A DNA stretch of 64,000 bases, from NCBI RefSeq assembly GCF_003473485.1, contig NC_053044.1, forward strand, positions 55,406,091 to 55,470,090. The letters are read 5' to 3'. Under the pieces are notes generated by a model. It saw nothing but the letters and a program-made list of their open reading frames with translations, had not been told where the DNA came from and did no database searches. The stretch comes from Medicago truncatula (lineage: Eukaryota > Streptophyta > Magnoliopsida > Fabales > Fabaceae). The position numbers and the translations under genes are program-made. Below are positions 12,276-24,589 of this stretch, piece by piece. Within the stretch, counting starts at the first letter, position 1; each line of letters opens with the position of its first letter.

Positions 12276-12532
12276 ACTAATATTTATCATTACAAAAACC
12301 AATTATTTTATATTGATTTATGTATTTATGTAATTTTATAACTATGTAAAAATAAGCGGTTAATGAATGACTTGCATTTTCTTTATTAAAGAAAGTAATC
12401 GAAATGATTAATGAGATGTATGTAAAAAAAGAAGTTAATAACACACTATTAACATTTATCATTTAAAAAAACAATTATTTTACATCGATTTATTTATTTA
12501 TGCAACTTTATAATTATATAAAAATAAGTGGC
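12276..12532. repeat. Direct repeat, two copies of about 85 bp
   Basis: Copy 1 (about 12276-12360) and copy 2 (about 12446-12532) share TATTTATCATT, CAATTATTTTA, GATTTAT and TATAAAAATAAG in the same order. Homology stops abruptly after AAAAATAAGTGG, exactly where the LINE tail starts, which helps place the LINE 5' junction. Confidence 0.55.
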
Positions 12533-12790
12533 ATCATCAGAAGACAAGCCAACAACGTAGCTCACTTACTAGCTCGAGCGGCATTATCATATCCTAGTCG
12601 TTAAGTATTTGATTATATTTTATCCTGTATTATAACTACTTTGTAGTGTTGTTCCCCCTGGGAATCGAACCCGATATTCCTGGAGTACGTCCTTGGAAGG
12701 AGTTCCTTGCCACTGAAGTTCAAACAACTTGGTTGTATTATAACTACTTTGATGAATAAAATGGGTTAATTTTGTGACTGTGAAAAAAAA
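12533..12790 (+). mobile_element. 5'-truncated LINE tail, split by a SINE
   Basis: The segment 12536-12604 encodes GIIRRQANNVAHLLARAALS and a few more residues before a stop. This is the C-terminal end of the RNase H domain found in plant LINEs (RRQAN-VAH-LARAAL). A 3' untranslated tail ends GATGAATAAAATGG near 12760 and then an A run at 12782-12791. The tail is interrupted by the SINE at 12644-12733. Only the last few dozen codons survive. Confidence 0.65.
12644..12733 (-). mobile_element. Short SINE nested in the LINE tail
   Basis: A 90-bp insert flanked by a perfect 18-bp duplication TGTATTATAACTACTTTG (12626-12643 and 12734-12751). On the minus strand it carries a B-box-like GGGTTCGATTCCC and an upstream CTTCAGTGGCAAGG that may be a decayed A box. 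There is no obvious A tail. The duplication restores a continuous LINE 3' tail once the insert is removed, so the SINE is the younger of the two. Confidence 0.65.
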
Positions 12791-14200
12791 AATTCCATAT
12801 ATTATCAAGGAAAATGACCAATGAACTTTCTCTTTCGTGATTCATTCTAAATAATCAATTAATATTTTCTGATTGCATATGTGTTAAGACAATTAGTTAT
12901 GTTCGACATATTGTACCTGTTAGTTAGAGTTTTCACATGAGCGATTCTGGAAATGTCTGCAAATAAGAAAAATACAGAATAGATTAAAATGTAAGTATCG
13001 ACCTTCTTTGTTAATTATGCTCCAGGAGTTTATAGTCACATAAAGAATAAAAGAAAAATAAATCCCAAGAGTGACTTCCTTTGAAAGAAAAAAAAAAAAA
13101 CCAAGAGCCTCTAAATAACATGGTTCGGCTGTCTTTCCACTTTAGAGTTATTGAGTTCAAATCTAAATGAAAATGGAGCAACGTTAAAATTTGAGAGTTG
13201 ATTTTAAAATCCCATTGTGCTATCACTTGGCTAGAGGGATAAGCTCTACAATTATGTGTAGAAAATATTTGATTTACATCAAAACAGAAAAATTAAATGG
13301 TTGAAAAACTCTTCTTTAAAAGGTTATAATTCTAAACTCAAACGTGATGCATGCCTTTTTTTTTTTTTACAAGTGTAAAATTTTATTTTTTATTATTATG
13401 AATTGGATATTCTTTGCGTGTAATTGGAAAAACCAATCATTCAAACTGTGTAGAACTACAATAGATGAGAACAAAACTTTTTTTTGAGAGATTTAACAGA
13501 GCTACATTTCTATAATTGGATTCAAACTCGGACAATTGCAACATTTTCATTGAATCTTTATTTACTTGCGGTCGGTGAGTACAATATCGATAACTAGGGT
13601 TAATATTTGTTTAGGTCATGCCTTGAGAATGATCTCAAGGTGAGTATTTATAGCCATTTTGAGCTTATAATTATGTGACTTAGGCCCTAAGTCACGTTTT
13701 ATATATTGACCACATGCTCTAGATGTTTCTAGAAGCCGATAATGACAGTGGTGAGTTTTCAGCAATGGATCGAAATAGACAATTAACTGATAATCGGTGC
13801 TTATCTCACAGTGAAACAAACGGTTTTGGACATAATTCAAAGATGTTTACTTTTTTTTAGTTAGGACCACATACCATACCTGAGCAATTGAAAATGGTTT
13901 AAAATATAAAATTAATAACTACTCAGATTTAGATTGAATCCGATGTAAATGTAAATGAGATGAAAGGAACGAACAAAGCAGAAATAATCGTTGAATTATG
14001 GTGAGTGAGTCGAGTCATATGATAACGTGGCATATTTGAATCGTAGGATAAGCAATCCAAAGAGAGAGACGCAGTCCGTCTGGGGTTCTGTTATATTCTT
14101 ATTGGCATTATTTATTAAACTGACGCACTCAGACAGACCATGCCAACAACTACTCTTGTAAGTGTAAAACCACCACCACCACATTCCCCTATTTTATTAA
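12791..14200. other. Intergenic and promoter of the phosphatase gene
   Basis: No gene seen. The last few hundred bases must include the promoter of the plus-strand gene that follows; I cannot place a convincing TATA box. Confidence 0.45.
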
Positions 14201-14264
14201 AGAAGAATTCCAATTTTATCCCCGCCCGCGTATCTCAACGTTCTCCACATTCATTCCGCGTCTC

Positions 14265-14662
14265 TTCTCTCTCTCTCTCTCTCTCAGGTACGAATACGAT
14301 CCTCTTTCTCTCCTATTCATTCACCTTTTCATACTTTCGTTTTCTCCCTTCCTTTCTTAATTAGATCAAGTCTTAGTTATTTTCAGCGTCTTCTTTTATT
14401 TTTATTAACTTCAATTAATCCTATTATGTACTCATCATTGGGGTTATCTTTCAAGGCTTTTAAGTGTGTTGTCACAATCGATTGCTTGTTTGTTTATTTT
14501 TACATGTATTATGGAATATTAATTTTATCAAGTGTATTAATTAGAAGATGCAATTGATTAAAAATTGAAAATTGGAGAATGTGTCCCTCATTGCTTTTAC
14601 ACAGTCTACTACACTATATATATACATACTGGTTCCTTGATGAACTTTTTATGTCATTGCAG
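14265..14662 (+). promoter_or_regulatory. 5' UTR with CT repeat and leader intron
   Basis: A CT microsatellite (about 14265-14286) ends in CTCTCAG, followed by GTACGA, a good donor. The acceptor TCATTGCAG ends at 14662, two bases before the start codon of the phosphatase. A CT-rich leader with a first intron just before the ATG is common in constitutively expressed plant genes. Confidence 0.6.
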
Positions 14663-14664
14663 AT

Positions 14665-17600
14665 ATGGATACTTCCTCTGGTCAAAGCATCCTTTACCCA
14701 TTGCATCGTTGTAAAACTCTTCACCTGGTTTGTGCCCAACTTTACCTTTGTGCATTGTAGTATGTTATGTTTTAGTTATTGTGGACTTATCCAAACTTGT
14801 ATGCAGGTTAGACATGCCCAAGGGTTTCACAATGTTGAAGGAGACAAGAACCCTGATGCGTACTTATCTTATGATCTTTTTGATGCAAGTCTCACCCCTC
14901 TCGGCTGGAAGCAGGTAATTTCCATATTATGTACACTCTCACAGTAAACCAGACAAATGCTTCAAACATTCTCCAGAGATTGGTATCAATGTTATGCCTT
15001 AGTATATCACTATATCTGCAGTTTGTGTCTCATAAGAAAATTTTGTCTTAGTGATCATCTTATTCTAGTATAACTCTTTCTCTAGCTGGTTCATTCTCTC
15101 AATATTCCAGGTTAATTTTTAATGGTGGAATATTTGTTGCTCTATATGACAGGTCGATAATCTGAGACAGCATGTTAAGGCAAGCGGTCTTTCCAAAAGA
15201 ATTGAACTAGTTATTGTTTCCCCCTTGTTGAGGTATAACTTTATTGTTATTTGGAATCATCCTAATTTTGTTACTAATTTACTGTCTCATTTTGTCAAAG
15301 ATTTGTTACTTATTTATTGGTATCGTGAATTTAAAGAGGGGAGTGAGGGAAACATTGAGAAATATTGTTAGAGTTTCTCTCTAGTTAGGAGCTTTGCTCT
15401 CGAATAGGAGTCTTTGATTCTGGTTCATCATTTCCTTTTCTGTTTTGCCACCATTGTAGAGATCTTAAGCTCGTCGTTTTACCATTCAATAATATATAGT
15501 TGTTTCTTGACTTTACGGGTTTTATCAGTATCTTCTAGAAGTCGTGCTTGCATGACTTGGGTCTTGGTGTCCTGTCAAAGTCCTTTACAAATCAGGAATA
15601 ATCGTGAGATAAGATTGCAGAATCGAACTTAAATGGCCATATATGAAATGAAACAACAAATATTAGATGCTTTTAAAATGTATAACGTTTTACCAATTGT
15701 CCTAGGATGAATGAAACTCTAAAGCTTCTACCAATATCTAGTTTATGACTCTTCATAACTAAAATCTAACAGCACAAATATTCAGAGTGGTTGGGCCCAT
15801 ACAGTTTTATGTCTCACGTTACTCTTCGGATTATATATTGTGTTTGCAAGTTTATTATATACATGTATACTGTTGCTATAATATATGTCTAACATACACT
15901 ATTATAATGTCCCTCAAATATGATTGAGCTTATAAAGAGTGGTTGGGCCAATACAGTTTTATGTTTAATATGTGGTTATTTATAAATGTAGTCTTGTAGG
16001 ATTACACTCATATTTTCACAATTTTTTTTTATTTTTTTTGCAAATCAGCGAATAAACAAGTGTTCCTCTAGATTATTTTTTTCCGGTGGTGGGGTCTATT
16101 CAAATTGCTAAATATTTCATTGCAGGACCATGCAAACAGCAGTTGGAGTCTTTGGTGGTGAGGCACACACTGATGGAGTTGATGCCCCTCCTCTGATGAA
16201 TGAGAATGTGGTTAATAGCAGTCGTCATGCAATTTCTAGTCTGAATTCGCCACCATTTGTAGCAGTAGAGCTTTGCCGCGAGCATTTGGTATGTGGTGAT
16301 GAAAATTTTATTGCTTTGCAGTTTGGAATCTGGGCTGCTGAATCTAGTGATTACTTCAATCATCTATTTGCTTTCTTCCTCCCTTTATAAATGCTTTAAA
16401 GAGGGCACAACATCAGTACTTGCAAAATGTGCTAGATGAAATGCTTAAATTACATGTAGGCCGTCTACCTTACCATCTTTAAGCCTTCTTTGTTAATTAA
16501 TTAGGAAACTTATTTCATATCATGTTGATCACTTACTGTGTTTGTTTCCTGGGAGCTGCTGTAAGATTATACTTCCTAGTCCCTTAATTTTACTCCTTAA
16601 TCCAATTCACTTTGCTTTATTTTATCTTTAACTGAGTATCCAAATTCATGTACAATAGTTTGAAGGCTGTTGATTCATTGTGGGATGAGGACATGAAGTG
16701 TGTGTTGGGCTGTGTTGAGATCCCACATTAACTAGAAATATGGTAAAAGTAGTCCTTATAAAACTCAGGCAATTCTCACCACTTGAGTTAGATTTTGGAT
16801 TTGAGTTTGGGAATTCTACTTTAATCCAAGGATTTTCCAGATATTCTCAATCGGTTGATATCATGTAGCTAGTGACTAGAGTATTAGATTAGGTTATGAT
16901 TAGCAGAGAGAAGTTTCAAAATTAACGTATATTATCTTTTACCTCCTTTCTTGCTTATTTTATAAAAAGTAATTGGTATTGTATTAATTTAAGTTAGTTT
17001 GAGTATTTTTATGGTGTTGCATATTTCAGGGGGTGCATCCTTGTGATAAGAGAAGAGGCATCAGTGAGTACCAAAATATGTTTCCGGCAATTGATTTTTC
17101 ACTAGTAAGTGAAAAAAGTGGATATTTTGATTTGCTAAAAAAGTAGATATATACTATAATTTTGTTCTGATGCATTTGTTGGTAAGGTATGAATGGTATT
17201 TGGTTAGATTTGATTCATGCTTCTTATGAATTATGTTTAGATAGAGCGCGATGAGGACATTTTGTGGAAACCCGATATTAGAGAGAAGAATGAAGAAGTT
17301 GCTGCCAGGGGACTGAAATTTTTGGAATGGTGAGTGATTAAATAACTCAACTTTCATATTAGTGACTATGCATGCATATTTAACAAGAGTCTTATTGAAA
17401 AAGTAGGGAGAGCAAAATGTTTAAGCATACAGAAAAAAATTCACATTATTATGGTTGAGGTTTAGGATGGCCTTTTTCTTAGGGTAATTTAGGGCAATAA
17501 GTGCCCTAAGGACATTAGTTAAGAGGTAATAAAAGGAAACTTTGTTTTGAAAATATAATTTTTTTTTGCAACTTAAACAATTGAAAATTTAATGATAGCA

Positions 17601-18672
17601 CATTTTCCATAAAAATTTACCTCATGTTTCCTTAAACAATGCCCTAGGGCACTTATTAACATTGTCCTTTTTTTATTGGTCGGAAAGGTTTATTTTTTAC
17701 TATGTTGCTCTTATACGGAGTATTTTGGATAGGAATATGGTATATGATAAAGCGTCATGACTTCGTTTGACCCATGTTGCTAACCCTGCTTAATGGGATA
17801 AGGTTTGGTCGTTATTGTTGGTCTTATATTATACTAATATTGTCAAGACATTCAGATTATGCGCATATGGTTGTACAACAATTGAATCAAATAGTTGTAT
17901 TAGGCCATAATGGTCATGTGTTCTATTCATATCTCTGTATTGGTCCAGGTTATGGACACGCAAAGAAAAGGAGATTGCTGTTGTTAGCCACAGTGGTTTT
18001 CTATTCCATACTCTAAGTGCTTTCGGAAATGATTGTCATGCAAATGTGAAGAGTGAAATCTGCACACAGTAAGTATTCATCTAAATTAATGTCTCGTCTT
18101 TTTTATGAATTATCACATTCAAATTTCGGAGTAAATGACACATAATTAATAATAAGGCGGTTTTTTGTTTTGGAAAGGTAAATTTGCTAATGAACACTAA
18201 AGGACCGATTGAAATCCTTTGAGTAAAAAACTGGAAAAATAAGAGTTTGATTTTAATTTGTTGTTGGTATTACATTGTCATTCTTTTTGTCAATGAGTTT
18301 TACATTGTCATTCTTTTTGTCAATGAGTTTTTACATTGTCATTCTTCTTGTCAGCAAGTTTTACATTGTCAAGCCTTTCTTGTATTGGACTTTTGAAGAG
18401 TTAAATTTTGCCCTTCTATTTTCACAGCTTTGCTAATTGTGAGCTGCGTTCCGTGGTCATCATTGATAGGGGGTGAGCATCCATCCTATTTACAGAATAA
18501 CTTATACTCAGTACTCAAACTTCTGCACAAAATTCAGTTGTGTATTCATTTTTACAGGACGATTGGATCAGATGAGTCCTCTACCAACTTTCCTGGCAAA
18601 ATTCCACAGGGCCTTGACCTTCCCAGTGATGTTGCTGACGAGAAACTTTCTGGGAGTGGGCCATCAAAGTAA
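14665..18672 (+). CDS. Phosphoglycerate mutase-like protein (histidine phosphatase), 9 coding exons, 285 aa
   Basis: A cytosolic histidine-phosphatase-superfamily enzyme of the plant 'phosphoglycerate mutase-like' group (At5g64460/At2g17280 type, about 280 aa). Coding exons: 14665-14727, 14807-14914, 15153-15232, 16126-16288, 17030-17104, 17241-17329, 17949-18068, 18428-18472, 18558-18672; all GT-AG. The catalytic LVRHAQGFHN motif is at 21-30 with nucleophile His24. The arginine-bearing SPLLRTMQTA is at about 80-89, the acidic VELCREHLGVHP at 131-142, and the second active-site His207 lies in VVSHSGF. All core residues expected of an active phosphatase are present. The true substrate of this plant group is not settled; the name comes from homology. 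It is tail to tail with the ODR4-like gene. Introns hold a TRIM-like remnant and a small tandem repeat. Confidence 0.93.
16690..16880. mobile_element. TRIM-like LTR remnant (fossil)
   Basis: Contains GTTGAGATCCCACATTAACT, AGAAATATGG and a downstream CTTATAAAACTCAGGCAATT, which recall the short LTR of plant TRIM retroelements. It lies in intron 5 (16289-17029) of the phosphatase gene. A single decayed LTR without coding parts; old. Limits approximate. Confidence 0.35.
18271..18372. repeat. 30-31 bp tandem repeat in phosphatase intron
   Basis: A unit starting TACATTGTCATTCTTTTTGT and ending CAATGAGTTT is repeated at 18271, 18301 and 18332, with a partial fourth at 18362. The first two units are identical over 30 bp. 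It sits in the intron before exon 9 (18069-18427). Confidence 0.85.
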
Positions 18673-19659
18673 CATGATGATGAGCTTTTCTCCTGTCAAC
18701 ATTTCAAGATGATGATGACAACGATTGCTCCAATTTAACATTCATCAATGGCCATTGATTTTTACATGTAAACATTAAACACATTTATTTACTTTCTCAT
18801 GATACATTTTAACCTCTGGCACCTTCTTTCACCCTAAAAAGAAGGGAAGTAAATATCTGTGAAAGTATTGGTGGTAGCCAAAAAGGCAATCAAAGTCGGA
18901 GCCATGGTATAAGTAGTTTTAAAATTGTTAATTATTATTAATAATCCGAATCTTATTTGAGTGCGAATCACCATTTGAAATTTTAGTGACCAGTAAATAT
19001 AGGATGCTCAATTTGCGAAAAAGTTATGTATTTTTTCAAATTAAAAAAAAATAAAAAAATGTCAGTCAATTTATTTTTTTCTCTTTTTTTTTTTTTTTTT
19101 TTTGAGGGTTTTTTCTCTTTAAATTTAGCATTGCAGGTTTAAAGCTTTTATGTTTATCTTTATTATTTCCCAAAATATTTATCTTTATTTTAAAGTTTTG
19201 TTTGGCTTGATGATTGCAGAGAATTAAGTAATCATTCAATTTAGTCCCTAAACTATCATTCTCTCAACAAATTAGTCCCTAAACTATTAAAATCAACTAT
19301 ACTTCCACCCATCAATTTAGTCCCTCAGTTGGGACCAAATTAATGGATAAGAGTATAGTTTAAGGATCTTTTAATTGAATTGAATAGTTTCGAGACCAAA
19401 TGAAAAATAAAATGATAGTTTATATATTATTTAATTGAATTGATCTTTTAATGGAGGATTGAAGTGCCGGAGCTCTCCGCAAACAAAGAAATGTGTCAAC
19501 GTAGAGCCAATACCAGCTAACTGAAAGAGATACAAAGTGTAGATCCAGAGCTTCTCAAGAAAATTCAGTGACATTATCACTTGAGATTTATATCGTTCTG
19601 TTTTTTAATGTCTGATATTTATACTGTTAATACTGAAAAAGAATAAGTCAATTTTTTAA
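18673..19659. other. 3' flank and intergenic
   Basis: Downstream of the phosphatase stop codon. A foldback-like segment at about 19225-19440 repeats TTTAGTCCCTAAACTAT and related words in both orientations, as in a short MITE. Poly-T runs occur near 19086-19103. No gene. Confidence 0.4.
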
Positions 19660-19714
19660 TGTTTAGATACAAAAAAATAAATTTTCTAATTGAATCAGTG
19701 GATCGTTTTTTCAG

Positions 19715-20358
19715 TCATTCATTGAATGATAAATCACTACAAGTGACGGAGATACACGATTTAAATAACGGAAAATTCAGTATTTTAAAATTGTATCTAA
19801 AATGACTGGAAAAGTGGAAACAAGATCAGATATAATTTGATCATTCTGAGTAAATCCTGATTTTATAGACAAACCCAATCATTAGTTCCCAACCATGAGT
19901 TGAATGGAATCCTATACATAAATCAGTTAATAAAAGGATTGAAAAAGCTTTTATTGTATAACTTATAGAAATTCTTTAACCCAAGAGTCAAGAATAATGA
20001 GTTCTTGATTACCCCTAATAGAATAACCACTTAGAATAAGGAAACATATTATATTTGTACAGAAATGCAAAATCGTATGGATACGGTCTTGGTTGTTCGT
20101 CTCGATCAATTGGATGGTTTCTTTGTAGATTTCCATACGAAGATTTTGAAAATGTGTTTCTGGATATTCCTTTAGCATTTCATCCAAGAGGAACAGTTCC
20201 TCGAACTCTATCAATTTCTTTAAAATCGTTTTTTCTTGAATAATATTCAAGAAAATTTCGGATTGTTTCGTATTCCACCAATTAGTAATCCAAGATTCCA
20301 GACTTTTCTTAAATGTAAAAGAGATTACTATAAAAGTAATTGAAATAAAATTGCGCAA
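19715..20358 (-). pseudogene. cemA: Nuclear copy of plastid cemA (NUPT), decayed
   Basis: The 131-residue frame from 20358 matches the chloroplast envelope protein Cem[58 protein letters not shown]. It is then frame-disrupted at the EFL position (about 19963), where CemA would continue YNLSDTIKAF. Homology resumes as [17 protein letters not shown], then [11 protein letters not shown], and ends SPSLVVIYHSMND at 19715. There is an in-frame stop after ILKY. The N-terminus before KKSLESW is only weakly CemA-like. In plastids this protein supports inner-envelope carbon/proton handling; here, among nuclear genes and with breaks, it should be dead. Flanking plastid sequence could extend to about 19660. 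Confidence 0.85.
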
Positions 20359-20570
20359 AATTCACAAGTATGTTGATTTGTTACTGCATACGAATAACAT
20401 CGAAAATCGATTGGGTCTAGTCTTCCTCATTCCTTCATATATTATTTTCCATACCTGCCGCTCTAAAGTTTCGAAGTGCGATAGTTGTCAAAGCCTGCCA
20501 TTTTGGAAACTATGAAAACGTGTATTCATGTTTGAGAAATGAGAGAATGTACGGAGGAGAGATAAACCCC

Positions 20571-23500
20571 TCAACCCTTACGGGCAAATAACACAAAACC
20601 AACTAAGACGGATAGTAGAAGGATGAGACCAGCAGCTACAACACTAATGTAACCTGGCTTCATGAGTTTATCACTAGAACTCTCTCCTCTGCCATCAAGT
20701 TTCATCTTGTCTTCTCTGAGGTGAATTTCTGAATAGGAGGGCACTGCTACATCCCAAAAAGATTTAGTTCTGAAAGATATGACTTCTTTTTCTGGCTCCA
20801 AAATTGTAGAGATATCAGTTGGAGCTTTCATGGATAACAACTCCATACAGTGATCTTTTAAAACCTAAGAACAAATCACAAGTAATTGACCTTAAAACCA
20901 GATCAGATATGCAAACAAAATTCACACACAAATAGAAACCAAACCTCAACAGTCTCAGAAGGCTGCAAGTAATCACACGCATACGTCCCTGCTAACCACG
21001 GTGCGAAAACTCTTCTAGGAAAAGGAAGGCTGCATTCTTTTCTGTCAAAAAATAACCATGGATTTATTATTTAATCAAATGTATAACAAAATGTATCCAT
21101 TATCATTTATGGATTGAATTATCACTTCTAGATGTTGCACACACAGATTTACTCTTAAAAAACACTTCACGGGAGATGCTAGTTGATGATCCCACTGAGA
21201 AAGGAGAAACCATTGCACCCTATTAAGTTTAAGCACGTCAAAAAAACATTGTCTCCTCTGTAGACTATCCTTCCTCTCTCCATATTAGTAAGTGGAACTA
21301 CTTTCTAACCATAAAAGAGAGAGAGTAGGCCATTTGTTGTAAACATTATAGCAATCAAATCAACCGAACTTTGTCACCATGCTAACAAAACGAGTGGAAA
21401 TCTAGGAAGATGCTATGAAGCTGATTGGATCTAATTATTTGGCATACAAAAATGTGTTACTAGGGTTCATTCGTTGAAGAATAGTCATAGCAAAATAAAT
21501 GATGAAATCACCCAGATTCTATTTTACACCAGGGCATCAGCATTGTAACAAGGTGGCAAAAATAAAATGTGACAAGGGATCATGTTAAGTTTAAGCAGGT
21601 ACATCAATAATTCAAGTGATTGCTGCATAGATCCCACTGCCATATTGCACTAGCTTAAACAGATAATTCAAGTGAACAATAATTCAAGTCACTAAACGCA
21701 ATAGCCATAGAAGGCAAGGAAACATATAGCTGCACCATCTAGTAGTTGATGATAAAATCTTAGAAGGTGAGGAAACATGTAATTGCATTACATCAGGACT
21801 CAGGAACAAGCATATACACCGGGTACTGTTTTCTCAGAACAGAAAATTGGAGTATATCATTGAGTGGTAATGTAGATATTACTACAAACTACTTACCTCA
21901 ATAAATGCAGCACAAGTTGGGAAACAGGCTTTTCAACTGATACATCGTCCTCGTTTACTTGCTTTCCAACATCATGATGGTTACCTGAATCAACATCTGT
22001 CTCATCACAGATTATATCCAGTCTACTTTGCAGGCTTGTAATGATATCTCCCTGTGCACATAATTGTAATCCCAGCCAATATTGGAGAAGATCAGGAAGT
22101 GAGTGAGGGATGTCAGTGAAGTTATCACTTCACTCTATAAACACATGAGAGGGTGTACCATCAAATAGCCATATTTCAGGGAAGATATTTCCAAACAAAT
22201 TTCAAACTTAAGACAGCCCTTGAATAAACGAACAGAAGTTTCATCATAAATAAACACTTACTCACCTTTATATCAGTGACAGCTTGTGAAATTGGCTCTT
22301 TTGAATTCAGATATGCAAAAGAACATATCGCGCCACCAAAGGAAAGAATACCAGAAACATCTCTTTGGCTGTATGCTTTATAAAATATTAACAGTTAATG
22401 TTAGAAAATTTGTTCAAAAAAAAAAATTAATGTCAGAAAATGAAGTTTTAAACCAAGTAGAGAACAATATACCTTCAATAGAACCATTATTCAAGAATGG
22501 TATAAGCAATTCAACTTCATGCACACCATCTAATGAGCATGGCTCGTTATCAAGAACCTAAAATTGTACAAAATAAATCATTTTTAATAAAATAATGCTA
22601 ACAAATAAATGTCTTGTGCTGTTTAAAACAATACAAGTGCACAGATGTGTGAGAAAAACAAATATCCTGGGAAGATTAACATGTGGAAGAAAAATTCATT
22701 TGTAACAAACTATGCATGTTAAATTTCTTTTTATACAAAAGAGCATTATACTTAAAGAAATGATTCCAGCCAAACCCACAAATAATATCATGTGGGATAT
22801 GAATTATCAGCATCATTATGAGCCTGTTTGGATTGGCTCATTTTTTAGCTTATGCAAATAAATATGCTTTTATGTATTATTCATAAGATTGTCAAGGTAG
22901 TTTATGAAAAAAACAGCTTATGAAGATATAATTTTCGTTAGTGAGAACTTATTTGCAACATTGTCAAAGCATATATGCAACCGAGTCTTAAAAAACTAAA
23001 ATATGATTGTGATTGATGATCAGATGATACAGAAAGATTTATCTCTAGCCCATTCTCACAGGAACACGGTACAAGACTACTAATCCTAATAGAACAGGGA
23101 AACAGATTGCGATAATAACTAATACATGAGAAGAAGCTAATCCTATCAGATATTTCGAGTTAATACCAGATAAAGATATAATATGATACAATTTTCTCTT
23201 GCACCAAGGAACAAAGAAGAGGTAAATAAATACAAGAGGTAAATAAATACATTACAACCAGAGAATTAACAACTTTGCTACTTATAATAATTGAAAAGAC
23301 GTAATTACTTTTTACTTCTGACTAATGACAAAACAATATCCATAAATTAGAAGTGAAAGGATAGAGTGGAATAGTTTACCAATTTACCGTCGATCAGGGC
23401 TTTTGCATCAGCCAGCTCTTTGGCATGAAGAGATATTGCATGATGAAGAACGTCACTCAATGTCTGAAACTTGGATGAACCATCACGCAATATGGGTAAC

Positions 23501-24589
23501 CTTGTAAGATATGATACCGTATACAAAAATCAACTGACAACCAAGTCTAATCAATAAATAGAAGAATATCGTAAATTTGTGAGGTTGTTACCTAAGATTA
23601 AAGTTGTGCATACACCTAAAAGTTTGAAAAGAACTTAAGACCTTCCCCATTTTAAAATCACAAGGGCGTAGACTACTAGATGTAATATTTGAAGATAGCG
23701 AACAGTTTCTACAATTCCACCTGCACGAAATCGAAATAGAACAAACACCATATCATACCAGAAACAAAGACTCATCGGCAAAATGACCACCTTTGGGAGT
23801 GTAACAAAATAGAAGGATTTGAGTTACCTTCTCGGGCCATAACAAATTTGAAGAAGCAGTCTTTCATCCCAGTTAACATCTGAAACTGGCGCTGCTTCAG
23901 CAACTCCCTTCACAGTCTGCAAGGGAGCAAAAGGGGAAAAAATTGCTGAAAGCCTAGCCAAGAGAGCTACGTAGAACAAACAACACTTCGGATCAAAGGT
24001 GTGTCTAGTGTCCGACACTGACACTGACACTCACACATGGAGTTATGTTCAATTACTTTCATTTTCTTAAATTATATATTAGTATCGGTGTCTGTGTCAA
24101 TGCCAGTGTGATATTCCATATCCAACACGAAAATCATTAATCATGTCTATGCTAGAAAATGAACAAAGTTAACTGAAAATTGGTAACATTTATATATACT
24201 ACCTGGCAAAGCATTAAGGTTGAATTCTTGAAGGCATTATCATTGACCCAAACATAGACACCAACAACCTTAATGCCACCGACTAACATTCTAGAAACCT
24301 GACGAGCGTGTTCGGAAACCCAATCCTTGTCGATGAACAAAGAAGAAGAATCGGGTTGGGTTTGAGATTTGGATTTGGAAGCGAGTTTCTTATCGGGTTG
24401 GATGATGGAAGAAGCGGGTTCAGCGGAATCATTGGGAGGAGTTGGAATCAAATCGAAGAGAAAGACGCGATCCAATGCGGAGCTGAATTTTCCTATCAGT
24501 AGACCCACCTCAGCTGGAGAGGAAGATTTGGTGAGACGATCTTCAACCGATTGGAATCGGGTTTCTTCTCCGACAACGCCTTTCACCAT
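20571..24589 (-). CDS. ODR4-like membrane protein, 9 exons, 488 aa
   Basis: Homologue of ODR-4, an ER-associated C-terminally anchored protein that in nematodes aids odorant-receptor trafficking and in animals pairs with the UFSP2 protease. Plant copies are largely uncharacterised. Exons: 24589-24203, 23916-23828, 23720-23592, 23500-23380, 22557-22473, 22375-22266, 22051-21897, 21041-20945, 20864-20571; all GT-AG, frames close. Signature blocks: AEVGLLIGKFSSALDRVFLF and DKDWVSEHARQVSRMLVGGI, matching animal ODR4 (GLLIGQ..., EHACQVSRMLPGG); then RWNCRNCSLSSNITSSSLR, CDFKMGKVLSSFQTF and ISQAVTDIK. A single hydrophobic helix at about 464-485 is followed by RKG, consistent with a tail anchor. The start is the first Met and gives the expected N-terminus. 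Confidence 0.88.
22806..22992. mobile_element. Possible MITE in ODR4-like intron 4
   Basis: Starts GAGCCTGTTTGGATTGGCTC and ends with GCATATATGCAACCGAGTC, roughly inverted, with AGCTTATGCA/AGCTTATGAAG words inside. It resembles short hAT-type MITEs, but no target duplication was confirmed. Lies within intron 4 (22558-23379). Confidence 0.3.

Noticed and set aside
18271-18372. CRISPR-like spaced repeats
   Set aside because: Units are contiguous head-to-tail with no unique spacers, in an intron of a plant gene.
19963-20358. 131-residue open frame as a working gene
   Set aside because: It is the front part of plastid CemA, lacks a proper N-terminus, and the rest of the gene follows with frame breaks. 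A nuclear plastid insertion explains it.
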